The notes: a model not told the origin generated them from the sequence alone. DNA of 64,000 nucleotides from Acidobacteriota bacterium (GCA_014584695.1 JACTMI010000036.1:62001-126000); one strand, 5' to 3'; positions 52,459 to 60,644 are shown, counted from the stretch's first letter. A program made the numbers and translations.

Positions 52459-52776
52459 GTGGCGGCCGCGCGGGGCGGCTCCCTCAGCGTGGAATCGCCA
52501 CAGTACGTGGCCCTGGCGAGCCCGAGGATCCCTTGCTACGACAACGTTCCCTGCCTGGCATTTCGAGGCGGCGACCGGGTGTTCCTCTATCGTTCGGGGA
52601 GCCTGTACGAGCTGCGCCATCGGGAGACCAGGATCGCCACCAGTCGATTCGTACACGAAGGGGCCGAGCGCCAAGAGGCCATCCAGTCCATCCGGCCTGG
52701 CGAGCAATTCGTGACCCTCGGAGGCGACCTCATGACGATTGCGGTCCCGCTCGAGCCGCGCGCGCGCCACCCCTAG
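52459..52776 (+). CDS. Small unknown protein, possibly the 3' remnant of a longer gene
   Basis: A 105-residue frame from GTG 52459. The protein (YVALASPRIPCYDNVPCLAF; FLYRSGSLYELRHRETRIATS) has two Cys, no signal peptide and no recognised domain. Sensible-looking coding continues upstream in frame to a stop at 52384 (HRLESLDTAVAAARGG spans the GTG) but offers no ATG, GTG or TTG, and there is no ribosome site. It could be a 5'-truncated gene left by a rearrangement, or a false frame. Confidence 0.4.
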   Translation: MAAARGGSLSVESPQYVALASPRIPCYDNVPCLAFRGGDRVFLYRSGSLYELRHRETRIATSRFVHEGAERQEAIQSIRPGEQFVTLGGDLMTIAVPLEPRARHP

Positions 52777-52783
52777 CCCGGCC

Positions 52784-52789
52784 TATGCT
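52784..52789 (+). promoter_or_regulatory. -10-like TATGCT before the first coiled-coil gene
   Basis: TATGCT is followed by a ~21-base leader containing GGGAGGAGG and ATG 52811. Unlike the leaderless starts elsewhere, this one has a strong ribosome site. ATG 52803 (three codons, then TGA) is a possible micro-frame in the leader. Confidence 0.35.
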
Positions 52790-52810
52790 ACTGGGAGGAG
52801 GAATGATCCG

Positions 52811-53323
52811 ATGAAGAGTCTGTTCTCAGCGCTAGCGATACTCGCCTGGGCAAGCGGAGCAGCGGCCCAGGTCTCGGCGCCAGAAGCTACCCTGGTCGAG
52901 GAGATGGCCAGAGCGAGGGTTGCGCTGGAGAACATCGTCACTCTGCTCAAGCAACAGGCTGGAGCACAGGATCTCGATCTGCTGCTCAAGAGGGTGCAGA
53001 TCGCCGCCACTCGCGTGACCTCGGCGGAGAGCGCGCTGCGCGCCGCGCAGACCGACTGGCACGGCCTGGAAGCCGAGAAGAGCGGCGTGGAGCTGCGGCT
53101 CGGAATGCTGAAGCTCCAGGCTGAAGCCGGGGAAGGGGAGGTCCGGCCTCAGTTCGAGGTGATGGCGGAGAACACGGAGACCGAGCGGAAGCGGGTCCTC
53201 CAGCGAATGAGCCAACTCGCGCAGGAGATCACCGTTCGCCAGGCGGAGCTCGACCAACGACACGAAGAGCTCGAGGACTGGCAGCGAGTTCTCGACCGGC
53301 GGCTGGCGAACCTAGCGCCGTGA
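52811..53323 (+). CDS. Exported coiled-coil protein (tandem copy 1)
   Basis: A 170-residue protein with a signal peptide (LFSALAILAWASGAAAQ) and then an almost fully helical, charged region from ~28 to the end: VEEMARARVALENIVTLLKQ, LLLKRVQIAATRVTSAESAL, TETERKRVLQRMSQLAQEI and RQAELDQRHEELEDWQRVLD show heptad spacing. It should form a long periplasmic coiled coil. GGGAGGAGG lies ten bases upstream of ATG 52811. The next gene is a close duplicate. I recognise no named family. Confidence 0.8.
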   Translation: MKSLFSALAILAWASGAAAQVSAPEATLVEEMARARVALENIVTLLKQQAGAQDLDLLLKRVQIAATRVTSAESALRAAQTDWHGLEAEKSGVELRLGMLKLQAEAGEGEVRPQFEVMAENTETERKRVLQRMSQLAQEITVRQAELDQRHEELEDWQRVLDRRLANLAP

Positions 53324-53479
53324 CCGACCTGCTCGTGGTCGAGCCAGTGAGAGACGCTGTTCTGACCCAGGTCCAGGACCACGCCAGCATTTCGTGTGCT
53401 CCGATTCGATGCGAAGGTCCGCTCGGGAGATCGACAGTCGGTTCGTCTTCGCTCTGGCTCACGGACGCCGTTCTCCGAG

Positions 53480-54016
53480 ATGCAGAGGAGTAAGAGTGGT
53501 CTCTTGAGGAGGCTAAGGTCAGCGCTAGCGATCCTCGTCTGGGCGAGCGGAGCGGCGGCCCAGGCCTCGGCGCCTGGAGTCACCCTCGCTGAGGAAATGG
53601 CCAAGGCGCGGGTTGCGCTGGAGAACATCGTCACTGTGCTGGAGCAACGGGCTGGGGCACAGGATCTCGATGTCTTGATGAAGAGAGTGCAGATCGCCGC
53701 CACCCGCCTGACCTCGGTGGAGAGCGCTCTGCGGGCCGCGCAAGCAGACTGGAACGCCCTCGAGACCGAACGGAGTGGTGTAGAGCTGCGGCTCGGGCAG
53801 CTCAGGCTGCGGGCCGAGTCCGGTGGCGAGGGGGTCCGGCCCATGTTCGAGCTGATGGCGGAGAGCACGGAGACCGAGCGCAAGCGGGTCCTCCAGAGGA
53901 TGATCCAGCTCACGCAAGAGATCGCCGCGCGCCGAGCGGAGCTCGACCGACGGCGCGATGAGCTCGCGGATTGGCAGAGAGTCCTCGACCGTCGCCTGGC
54001 AAGTCTCGCGCCATGA
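53480..54016 (+). CDS. Exported coiled-coil protein (tandem copy 2)
   Basis: A 178-residue duplicate of the preceding gene. From SALAILVWASGAAAQ on, the two proteins align without gaps to the common end DRRLA(N/S)LAP, and the DNA keeps long identical runs (GTTGCGCTGGAGAACATCGT in both). The start region differs: copy 1 begins ATGAAGAGTCTG, while here the equivalent bases read GTAAGAGTGGTC, so the reading frame now begins further upstream at ATG 53480 or at TTG 53504, giving a longer basic N terminus before the signal helix. Copy 2 may therefore be expressed or exported less well. A terminator is not evident after it. Confidence 0.75.
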   Translation: MQRSKSGLLRRLRSALAILVWASGAAAQASAPGVTLAEEMAKARVALENIVTVLEQRAGAQDLDVLMKRVQIAATRLTSVESALRAAQADWNALETERSGVELRLGQLRLRAESGGEGVRPMFELMAESTETERKRVLQRMIQLTQEIAARRAELDRRRDELADWQRVLDRRLASLAP

Positions 54017-54435
54017 GTCGCGTCGCGCTCGCACCGCCGCCGATGCAATGGCGGAGCGAGAGCGTGCGCGACAGTGCGGGCGAAGGAGACGCAAGCGAGG
54101 CATAGAAGGCACTGCCGAGTTGGGTCGTCGTGCGACTCGAGATCTGGTCTGCGCAGGTGGCGAATGGGGCGGTCGGTAAGGGGCCGACGCCTCACGATCG
54201 TGACTTGTGTTCCGAAGCGAGAAGGCTTCTCGATCGGAAGGCGCAGTGCAGCTTCGGTCTTGCCTCTGTTCTGGACCGGAAGGCTGTCGCGCGGGCGGCA
54301 CCGAAGCCCACCGGCCGAGGAGGACCGAGCGGCCATCGACGCGACCGCTCAGGCCGTGCGATCGACCCCTGCGCCGGGGAGGGGGGGCCACAGCCCAGCT
54401 ACGCGCAGCCTGGTGCTAGCGTGCCTGCTCTTCGC
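54017..54435. other. 419-base stretch without a supported gene
   Basis: It lies between coiled-coil copy 2 (+) and the end of the sigma-like gene (-). Short overlapping frames exist on both strands but lack ribosome sites, biased codons or recognisable proteins. It is less GC-rich than the core regions. I see no RNA gene or clear terminator inside it. Confidence 0.6.
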
Positions 54436-55311
54436 TCAGGGCCTGCACTGGTTGGTGCGAGTCGACAGGAAGAACTGCCCAGAGAGGGGAGTGAGCGGAC
54501 CTGGCAGGTGCGTTGAACCAGTCGCGACTGTGAGCTCCAGACCCCGCCTGTGGGGCTTTTCCCTTATCTGGTCTCTTCTCTCGAGACCCCAGCGTTCGAC
54601 GGCGCTACCCACTCCGACCCGTGAAGCATTCGCTGTTTGCTCTGCTCTTTGCTCTTTGCTCTTTGCTCTTCGCTCTTCGCTCTTCGCTCTCGACTGCGCG
54701 CCGTTCGCGATCCGCCGAAGGCAGCGGCGGTGAACGGCATCCGGCTGGGAATTGGCGGTCGCAGCGAGAGCTGGGATCATCGCCTCGGCGTCGTAGTCGG
54801 CGAGGGCGGCCCGCAGGGCCCCGCGGGCGCGATGGAGGAGGACCTTGGCATTGCCGAGTCCGAGACCAAGGGCGCGTGAGAGGTGGGTCAGGTCGAGGCC
54901 GAGCCAGTAGTAGCCGAGGAGTAGGTCCCGCTGTCTCCGAGGCAGGCCGTCGAGGGCATGGGCCAGGTCGATCCGGGCGGGAACGGACTCGGCCGCGCAG
55001 TCTGCAGGGCCCACGGCGGCGACCGAATCGAGCGGAGCCTCCCGCTTCCCGCGCCGGAACGCCGCTCCGGCCTTGCGTCGAGTCACGACCCGCACCCAGG
55101 CCCCTGGCGTGACGAGCGGCTCACCACTCCTTTGCAACAGGTCGACCATCGCCTCCTGCGCCAGGTCCTCCGCATCCGCATGCGAGAACCCGAAGCGACG
55201 GGCCACCTGGTAGGCGAGCTGACGAAGCTGCCGGATCGAATCGTCGACGAGCGCGGCGCTCGAGCAACCCGGCCGAGAGGGTGGGGAGCGGCGTATCAGG
55301 TTCGCATCCAC
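54436..55311 (-). CDS. Sigma-70-family (ECF-like) RNA polymerase factor with aberrant C-terminal tail
   Basis: Region 2 lies near residues 20-90 (IRQLRQLAYQVARRFGFSHA; AEDLAQEAMVDLLQR; GAWVRVVTRRKAGAAFRRG) and region 4 near 115-170 (LDGLPRRQRDLLLGYYWLG; LSRALGLGLGNAKVLLHRAR). The start is set at GTG 55311 because GGAGG lies eight bases upstream; an in-frame ATG at 55365 would add 18 residues but has no ribosome site. Conserved sequence ends at ~190. The last ~100 residues (SEERRAKSKEQRAE, then Arg-rich noise) are encoded across a 7-bp tandem repeat and look like read-through beyond the original end. It points away from the propeller/Cys-rich cluster and shares its upstream region. Confidence 0.8.
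   Translation of the reverse strand: MDANLIRRSPPSRPGCSSAALVDDSIRQLRQLAYQVARRFGFSHADAEDLAQEAMVDLLQRSGEPLVTPGAWVRVVTRRKAGAAFRRGKREAPLDSVAAVGPADCAAESVPARIDLAHALDGLPRRQRDLLLGYYWLGLDLTHLSRALGLGLGNAKVLLHRARGALRAALADYDAEAMIPALAATANSQPDAVHRRCLRRIANGAQSRAKSEERRAKSKEQRAEQTANASRVGVGSAVERWGLERRDQIREKPHRRGLELTVATGSTHLPGPLTPLSGQFFLSTRTNQCRP
54542..54560 (+). terminator. Small hairpin with T-tract
   Basis: CCCCG, loop CCTG, TGGGG followed by CTTTT forms a five-pair stem with a T-run on the plus strand. It would stop plus-strand transcription from the coiled-coil genes. It lies antisense to the doubtful tail of the sigma-like gene. Confidence 0.4.
54639..54691. repeat. 7-bp tandem repeat (GCTCTTY)6 plus partial units
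   Basis: Six consecutive heptamers run from 54644 to 54685: three GCTCTTT and three GCTCTTC, flanked by GCTCT on both sides. The unit is not a multiple of three, so gain or loss of one copy shifts the frame of the sigma-like gene on the minus strand (read there as RAAGAGC). Confidence 0.9.
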
Positions 55312-55516
55312 AGCGAAGACCTCCAGTCGATCCAGCTGTAACCCAGCGCCCACTTCAGGACACATACCCTAGCAGGAGACTTGCGCGAACAACTCTGGAC
55401 TTCCCGGGCGAGGCGATGAGAATGGGGAGGGGCCGGGGGGGGGGCGAGAGGTTCGCTCGCGCTTTCACCCGCCGGTTCACCGGTTGGCGAGGCGCAGGCA
55501 GCCGGGGAGGTCCACG

Positions 55517-56668
55517 ATGTCGAGCAAGACGGTGGGTTCGATCGGGGCCCTGGTGGCTTGTGCGTTGCTCTGGGCCGGGGCAGCGCCTTCGCTTGCCAGG
55601 GACCGGCTCGAGCTCGTGAAGCGCTTCGACCTCCCGGCGGAGGTTCTGTCTCCGCTCGACGTGCGCTTCAGCGAGCGCGGAACGCTCTTCATCTCGACTC
55701 TCGACGGCAGGGTGCTGGAGCTCGATTTGCGCCCCGGGTTGCCCATCCGCGAGACCTGGCTGCGCTCGGAGCGAGAGGCGGCCGAGCGCGGTGGGAAACG
55801 CAATACCCCGATGCACCTCGCCACCTCCGGATCCTGGCTTCTCTATTCCAACTCCGGTTCGGTTCGGAGCTGGTGGCGATTGGGCTCCGCCGCCTCGGGT
55901 ACCCCCGTGCGAACCGCTCGCAGCGGGCTCGGCCTGACCCACGACATCGACCTGCGAGGCGAAGCCGTGGCTCTCTTGGGCATTCCCGATGGCGAGCTCT
56001 GGGAGCGCGAGGGAAAGCCGTTCCTCTGGCTCTCCGACCTCGGATCGGCGATCGCCGAGTGGGACCCGACCGACTTGCGCGAGGCGGGCACGAACCCGAG
56101 CGGCGCCCGGGTATTCCGGCATCACGGCGAGGCCGCGACGGGATCGGTCCGGTTCCTGGCGAAAGGTGACCTGGTGGTCGCGTTGCCAGCGCTAGGCGTC
56201 TTTCGCGTCTCGGGATCCGGCAAAGTGCTCGAGCATCATGAGCTGAAGGAGCTCGTTCGGGCAGCCCGCGGCTCGGAGCCCGCACCACCAGACGGAGGCG
56301 GCGGCAGCGAGGCGGTTCAGGATGACGCCTCGTTCGACTTGCCCGAAGAGGGCGGCGCTGAACCGCGGGCGGAGGCGCTGTCGGGGCTGACCCTCGTCGA
56401 CGAAGTGCTCCCGCTCGGCAGGTCGGGCGCGCTCGTCTTGCGAGAGCGCACTCGAGGAGGATTCGGCTGGTCGATTCTGACCCTCACGGACCCCCCACGA
56501 CGCCTCGAGGTTCCCGCCCGGGGAGGTAGCAGCGGCGTGAGAGTCCGAGGCGATGTCGATTCGAAAGGGCGCATCGCCTTGCTCCTGGCGGCTCGGCCAC
56601 GAGGCGACTGGCTTGCGCCCGAAGAGCGGGGCGGAGAAGTCCTTCTGCTGACCCTGTCCGAAGAGTGA
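55517..56668 (+). CDS. Exported beta-propeller-like protein (module A)
   Basis: A 383-residue protein with a signal peptide (IGALVACALLWAGAAPSLA). The rest is beta-rich with propeller-like strands: PLDVRFSERGTLFISTLDGRVLEL, GLTHDIDLRGEAVALLGIPDG, VRFLAKGDLVVALPALGVF and LVDEVLPLGRSGALVLRER. A Gly/Glu-rich loop lies near 265-295. It resembles the six-bladed propeller protein at 59475 in size and layout. The start is ATG 55517, with GGGGAGG six bases upstream. It is followed after 71 bases by the Cys-rich peptide gene and then by a large carboxypeptidase-regulatory-like protein, all in one direction. The ligand is unknown. Confidence 0.78.
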   Translation: MSSKTVGSIGALVACALLWAGAAPSLARDRLELVKRFDLPAEVLSPLDVRFSERGTLFISTLDGRVLELDLRPGLPIRETWLRSEREAAERGGKRNTPMHLATSGSWLLYSNSGSVRSWWRLGSAASGTPVRTARSGLGLTHDIDLRGEAVALLGIPDGELWEREGKPFLWLSDLGSAIAEWDPTDLREAGTNPSGARVFRHHGEAATGSVRFLAKGDLVVALPALGVFRVSGSGKVLEHHELKELVRAARGSEPAPPDGGGGSEAVQDDASFDLPEEGGAEPRAEALSGLTLVDEVLPLGRSGALVLRERTRGGFGWSILTLTDPPRRLEVPARGGSSGVRVRGDVDSKGRIALLLAARPRGDWLAPEERGGEVLLLTLSEE

Positions 56669-56739
56669 CACGCGCTCGACGAGTCGACGCGATCCGACGA
56701 ACAGGTGCATTCACCGATTGTCATGGGAGGTACAGCGAA

Positions 56740-57084
56740 ATGAAGCGATCGAGAGCGGTGGAGGCGCTACGATGGGTTGCGGCCGCGCTGGTGCTGGCCC
56801 TGGGCGTTGCGGGTCCGGTTGGAGCAGGTGCCGACTGGCAGTGTCAAGGGCAGGCGTGCGCAGGAACGCCGTGCGGCAACACCAGTTGCTGGATGGTCTC
56901 CAACGCGACTGCCTCTTGGTCGACCGATGACTGTGTCTACCAGTACGGCTCCAGCTGCTATCGGTGCCTCTACAACTGCGGAGGGACACTGTGGAACTGC
57001 GGTGAGACCCAAGTTGGAGACAGAAAGACCTGCGGCGGCTACGGCAGCTTCTACGATTATCTCCTCCAGCACCCCAACCCGTAG
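56740..57084 (+). CDS. Small secreted cysteine-rich protein
   Basis: A 114-residue protein with a clear signal peptide (WVAAALVLALGVAGPVGAGA). The mature part of ~84 residues has ten Cys in the order C-x4-C-x4-C-x4-C-x14-C-x7-C-x2-C-x3-C-x6-C-x10-C and many Gly, Tyr, Trp and Ser residues, enough for five disulfides in the periplasm or outside. GGGAGG lies nine bases before ATG 56740. I recognise no family. Small Cys-rich peptides beside six-bladed propeller genes are known from Bacteroidetes (NVEALA-type), which is a possible functional parallel but not homology. It is not an obvious RiPP precursor, because no maturation enzyme is adjacent. Confidence 0.82.
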   Translation: MKRSRAVEALRWVAAALVLALGVAGPVGAGADWQCQGQACAGTPCGNTSCWMVSNATASWSTDDCVYQYGSSCYRCLYNCGGTLWNCGETQVGDRKTCGGYGSFYDYLLQHPNP

Positions 57085-57125
57085 CCTCGCGGCATCGGGG
57101 CCGGTCGGCCAGTTCGGCGTGCCCG

Positions 57126-59159
57126 ATGCCGGATGAGGCCGGCGAGCCAGGCCCGCGGCTGCTGGTGCCCGAGCTGCGATCCTGCGTGCTCTGCATCTTG
57201 GCGCTCTGCGCACCGACTATTGCGGCCAATGCCGAGACGCAGCAAGTTCGCGTCGAGGTCGCTGGCGGAGGGGCGCCGGAGTCGGTGCGCATCGAATCGA
57301 GGGCGGGTGAGGCTCGGCAGGCGATCGAGGTGCCGTTGGTGGCGGGCGCTGGAGTCGGCGAGCTGGAGCTCGGCGGAGGCGGGCCCTGGGTCCTGTCGGC
57401 CGACGCGGCCGGGTACTGGGCGGAGGAGATCGAGCTCCGCGCGGGTCAGGGACCGGAGCTCCCGGTGTTGCGCCTCTGGCCGGCGAGCATGGCGCGGGGA
57501 GTCGTCAGCTGGCCGAGGAACGTCGTCGGCCCCGAGCGGGTGCGGCTGACGGTCGATCCGATGCCGGAGCCCGGCGAGCGGAGAGGACAACCCCGCCGTG
57601 CCAGCGTCGAGTGCCCAGTAGCGCAAGGAGGAGCCTTGCGCTGCGCGCTCCCCTCCGGGCAGTGGCACTTGAGGATCGACGCGGCCGGCTTCGCGCCGGT
57701 GTTTCGATGGGGCCTGGGGTTTCGAGCCGGTGAAGGGATCGATCTGGGAAATGTCCTTCTCAGGCCTGGCGCGTCGCTCCTCGGGCGTGTCGTCGACGAG
57801 GGCGGTCTCGCGCTGGGCGGCGCCCGGGTCGTCCTGAGCCCGTTGGTCGCCGGCCGGCCGGAACGCGCCGGCCCACCACCGGCCGAAGCGCTGCGCAACG
57901 TGGCCGTTGATTCCAATCCCTGGGGGTACTTCCATTTCGACGGCCTCGCTCCGGGCTCGTACTCGCTCCGGGCCTCGAGCGAAGGCCTGCTGCCGGCCGG
58001 GAGCTCCCAGATCGATTTGGGCGAATCGCAGGCGGTGGAGCTCGCGCAACCGCTGGTGCTCGCGCGCCCGCTCCGCCTCGGGGTCGAGATCGCCCTCACC
58101 GGAGCGACTTCGGCCATGCGGCTCGTCGTCCAGATCGTCGCGGAGACGGAGCAGGGGCGCCTCGAGCCCGTGGCACGGTCGGAAGCCGTCGACGGCAGCT
58201 GGCTCTCGCCACCCCTCGCGCCTGGGCTCTACTCCGTTCAGGTCTTGGATCCTCGAGGAGCCTCGCTCGCCTGGGAGGAGATCGACCTGCGCGCCGACCA
58301 AGTCCTCGAGCTCGAGCTCGCGCTCGTGCTGGTCACGGGCGAAGTTCGGCTCGGCGAGGAGCCGATCTCGGCGACCCTCTTCTTCGGCGGCATCGGCGGC
58401 GGCACCCGAGTCCCGGTCGAGGCCGACGAGGGCCGGTTCTCCACGGTCCTGCCGCGCGGCGGAGAGTGGACCGTGGACGTCCTCGCGGTGGATCCTCCGA
58501 TCCATGCGCGGGACGTCGCCGTGGAGGTCGCCCCCGATCGCCGCACGCACGAGGCCGAGGTCGAGATCGTGCTGCCCGACACCCTGGTCAGCGGCGTGGT
58601 GGTCGACGCGGAAGAGCGCCCCGTGGCGGGGGCGGACATCCGGTTGACGACCCCCTCGGGCAGAGGATTCAGCCGCACCAAGAGCCGCCCGGACGGCGGG
58701 TTCGAGTTGCGCGGCCAGGCCCCGGGAACCTACGCGCTGCAGGCTGAACTCGAGGGCGAGACCTCCGAAGTGGTCCACCTGGTGCTCGCCGAGGAGCATC
58801 CGCGGCGCGACCTGCGGCTGGTGCTGGGCCGCTCGGTCGTGCTGCGCGGCAGGGTCAGTGGGCCGCTGGGCGGCATCGGGTCGGCCTTTCTCCTCGCGCT
58901 GCCCTTCGACGCCGCCGGCAGCATGGCCGGCGCGACATTCCTGGACGCGACGGCGAACCTGGAGGGTGAGTTCGAGATCCGCTTCCCGCCGGCAACGGCG
59001 CGGGCCGATCTCTACGTCCTGGCTCCAGGCCACCTGTTCCAGGTCGAGCGCGTCGCGGTGGGCGAGGCGGAGCCGGTCGTTCTCTCCCTCGCGCAGTCGG
59101 CGGGCGGCAGTCTCCGCCTCCCGTCGAGCGCTCCGGCCGGCAAGCAGAGGATCATCTAG
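57126..59159 (+). CDS. Exported carboxypeptidase-regulatory-like repeat protein, cut by an in-frame amber codon (module A)
   Basis: A 677-residue protein with an N-terminal hydrophobic signal (LRSCVLCILALCAPTIAANA). It is a chain of beta-sandwich repeats of the carboxypeptidase-regulatory / CnaB type: LLGRVVDEGGLALGGARVVL, WGYFHFDGLAPGSYSLRAS, VSGVVVDAEERPVAGADIRL, GGFELRGQAPGTYALQAEL and VLRGRVSGPLGG. Such chains form stalks on secreted proteins. It ends abruptly at TAG 59157-59159 after KQRII, and the same frame continues at once from 59160 to 59414 with the missing C-terminal repeat. The joined length, ~762 residues, matches the paralogue at 60632 (745). So this is a nonsense-mutated gene, a read-through case or a sequence error. 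Confidence 0.82.
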   Translation: MPDEAGEPGPRLLVPELRSCVLCILALCAPTIAANAETQQVRVEVAGGGAPESVRIESRAGEARQAIEVPLVAGAGVGELELGGGGPWVLSADAAGYWAEEIELRAGQGPELPVLRLWPASMARGVVSWPRNVVGPERVRLTVDPMPEPGERRGQPRRASVECPVAQGGALRCALPSGQWHLRIDAAGFAPVFRWGLGFRAGEGIDLGNVLLRPGASLLGRVVDEGGLALGGARVVLSPLVAGRPERAGPPPAEALRNVAVDSNPWGYFHFDGLAPGSYSLRASSEGLLPAGSSQIDLGESQAVELAQPLVLARPLRLGVEIALTGATSAMRLVVQIVAETEQGRLEPVARSEAVDGSWLSPPLAPGLYSVQVLDPRGASLAWEEIDLRADQVLELELALVLVTGEVRLGEEPISATLFFGGIGGGTRVPVEADEGRFSTVLPRGGEWTVDVLAVDPPIHARDVAVEVAPDRRTHEAEVEIVLPDTLVSGVVVDAEERPVAGADIRLTTPSGRGFSRTKSRPDGGFELRGQAPGTYALQAELEGETSEVVHLVLAEEHPRRDLRLVLGRSVVLRGRVSGPLGGIGSAFLLALPFDAAGSMAGATFLDATANLEGEFEIRFPPATARADLYVLAPGHLFQVERVAVGEAEPVVLSLAQSAGGSLRLPSSAPAGKQRII

Positions 59160-59414
59160 ATGGACGGCCGCCTCGTTCCGGTGCCATTTCTCGAGATCTG
59201 GGTGCGCCTCGCGAGCGCCACGGCAGCCAACGATAGCGACTTGGTGGTCCCCTTCTTGCGCGCCGGTCGCTACGCCTACTGCGAGATCGACGATGCCGAG
59301 GTTCAACTCGTGCTCGAGAACCGGGCGGTACCTTCCGGTCGCGCGTGCAGCCATGGCACACTGGCGGAAGGAGGCGAGCTCAGGCTCGAGCTCGAGGAAC
59401 GCGGGTCGCGCTAG
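59160..59414 (+). CDS. C-terminal remainder of the amber-interrupted repeat protein
   Basis: An 84-residue frame beginning with ATG directly after the TAG of the preceding gene, in the same frame. Its sequence (PVPFLEIWVRLASA; LVVPFLRAGRYAYCEI; GGELRLELEERG) corresponds to the last repeat of the paralogue at 60632-62869 (VPVLAIRVSTLE; LTAGRYELELE; AGDELTLRFP). It has no ribosome site of its own and no signal peptide, so it is best seen as part of the upstream gene and not as an independent protein. It could be made by reinitiation, since stop and start codons are adjacent. Confidence 0.7.
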   Translation: MDGRLVPVPFLEIWVRLASATAANDSDLVVPFLRAGRYAYCEIDDAEVQLVLENRAVPSGRACSHGTLAEGGELRLELEERGSR

Positions 59415-59474
59415 CGGAGGACCTCGCGAGAGCAGGCTCCGCTGCGGCATCCATCCCTCCGCGGAGGTCAGAAC

Positions 59475-60644
59475 GTGTCAAGAACGACCGGGATGTGCCG
59501 GCCGATCGGTGGGAGCGCGAGGCTCGCGCTCCTGGCGTTGCTCTGGACCGGAGCTCTCTCGGCGTGCGGCTCCACGGGCCCGCCGCCGGCGGCGCCCGAG
59601 GCGATTTGCCGGCGGGTCCAGCTCGGTCGCGAGGTGACTTCGCCCAACGGGTTGCAGGTCCTGCGCTCGGGCGACTTCCTCGTGGCGAGCCCGCTGGAGG
59701 GGACGCTGACGCGGTTCGATGCCGAAGGCAGGGAACTGTGGACGCGACACGGCGAGGTCGAGCCACCCGGGAACTTCGAGAGTCCCGCCGGCATCACGAT
59801 GGACTCCGCGACCGGGGACCTATTGATTCTGGAGCGGCTCCACAATTTCTATCTGGCGGATCCGGAAGGGCGTGTCGTTCAGAGGGTGTCCTTCGAGGAG
59901 TCGTCGGCGGAAGGTGGCCACTTCGGCTTCGTGTCAGCCGTCTTCGCCAAGGAGAAGAGCGAGATGCGGGCGCTGGCGCTCCTCCATTCCGAAGGGGCGG
60001 GCGAGCTGGTGGCGGGATTGGCCCGTGTGCGCGTCGATGGCTCGGGCTGGAGTGAAACCGCGGCGACGTTTCCGCTGTCCAAACCGCAGCTCGACTCGCT
60101 CTCACTCGATCTGCGCATGGTCGCGCCGTACCAGAATGGCCTCGCGGTGCTGCTGATCGGGACGGGCGGTTCGGAGCACGAGGTCCGACTGATCACCGAC
60201 GCGGCCAGCCGCTCAGTGCCGCTCGTGATCGAAGAGCTCGCTCCGTACCCCTCGGAACTGCGCCTGGGCCAGAGCACGATGGGTGCGGCTCATCGGCAAC
60301 TGCGGCGGCTTCGGCTGCCGGTCGGTATCTACGGGGATCGGACCACGCTCTTCGTGCTCGTCGCGAGTCCTGGGGCGGCGGCCACCGGCCGGGTGTGGGA
60401 GCTGCTCCCGATCGACCTCGAAACCGGCGCGGCCAAAGCGAGGTATCGCTTGCCGACGGGCGCGGACGAGGTCGGAATCTCCGCGGGTGAGAGCCACTGG
60501 ATCGTGCTCGAGAAGCGGGTGCTCGGAGTCGAGGGTCTCGTGCGGTCGACGCGCGCGCTGGTGGTACCGGCGGACTGGTTCCACCGACCGGACTCGCCCC
60601 TGGTCGTCTCGCCCGGCGGGAGCCCGGCAACTTGCGTGCCTTGA
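59475..60644 (+). CDS. Six-bladed beta-propeller-like lipoprotein (module B)
   Basis: A 389-residue lipoprotein: the signal LALLALLWTGALSAC has a lipobox with the acylated Cys near 31. The mature protein reads as an NHL/six-bladed propeller: SPNGLQVLRSGDFLVASPLEG, FDAEGRELWTRHGEVEPPGNF, SPAGITMDSATGDLLILER and NFYLADPEGRVVQRVSF, each strand set ending in a hydrophobic beta strand. GTG 59475 has GGAGG seven bases upstream. Its stop overlaps the start of the next repeat protein by 13 bases. It is the module B counterpart of the 55517 protein and may be the cell-attached receptor or scaffold of the pair. Confidence 0.83.
   Translation: MSRTTGMCRPIGGSARLALLALLWTGALSACGSTGPPPAAPEAICRRVQLGREVTSPNGLQVLRSGDFLVASPLEGTLTRFDAEGRELWTRHGEVEPPGNFESPAGITMDSATGDLLILERLHNFYLADPEGRVVQRVSFEESSAEGGHFGFVSAVFAKEKSEMRALALLHSEGAGELVAGLARVRVDGSGWSETAATFPLSKPQLDSLSLDLRMVAPYQNGLAVLLIGTGGSEHEVRLITDAASRSVPLVIEELAPYPSELRLGQSTMGAAHRQLRRLRLPVGIYGDRTTLFVLVASPGAAATGRVWELLPIDLETGAAKARYRLPTGADEVGISAGESHWIVLEKRVLGVEGLVRSTRALVVPADWFHRPDSPLVVSPGGSPATCVP

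Noticed and set aside
54017-54630. Several overlapping plus-strand frames of 70-220 codons
   Set aside because: They are mutually overlapping, lack ribosome sites and encode no recognisable protein.
54639-54691. CRISPR-like repeat
   Set aside because: Units are 7 bp and directly adjacent, without spacers. It is a simple tandem repeat.
56740-57084. RiPP (lanthipeptide or similar) precursor
   Set aside because: It has a Sec-type signal peptide, not a RiPP leader, and no modifying enzyme lies within several kilobases on the same strand.
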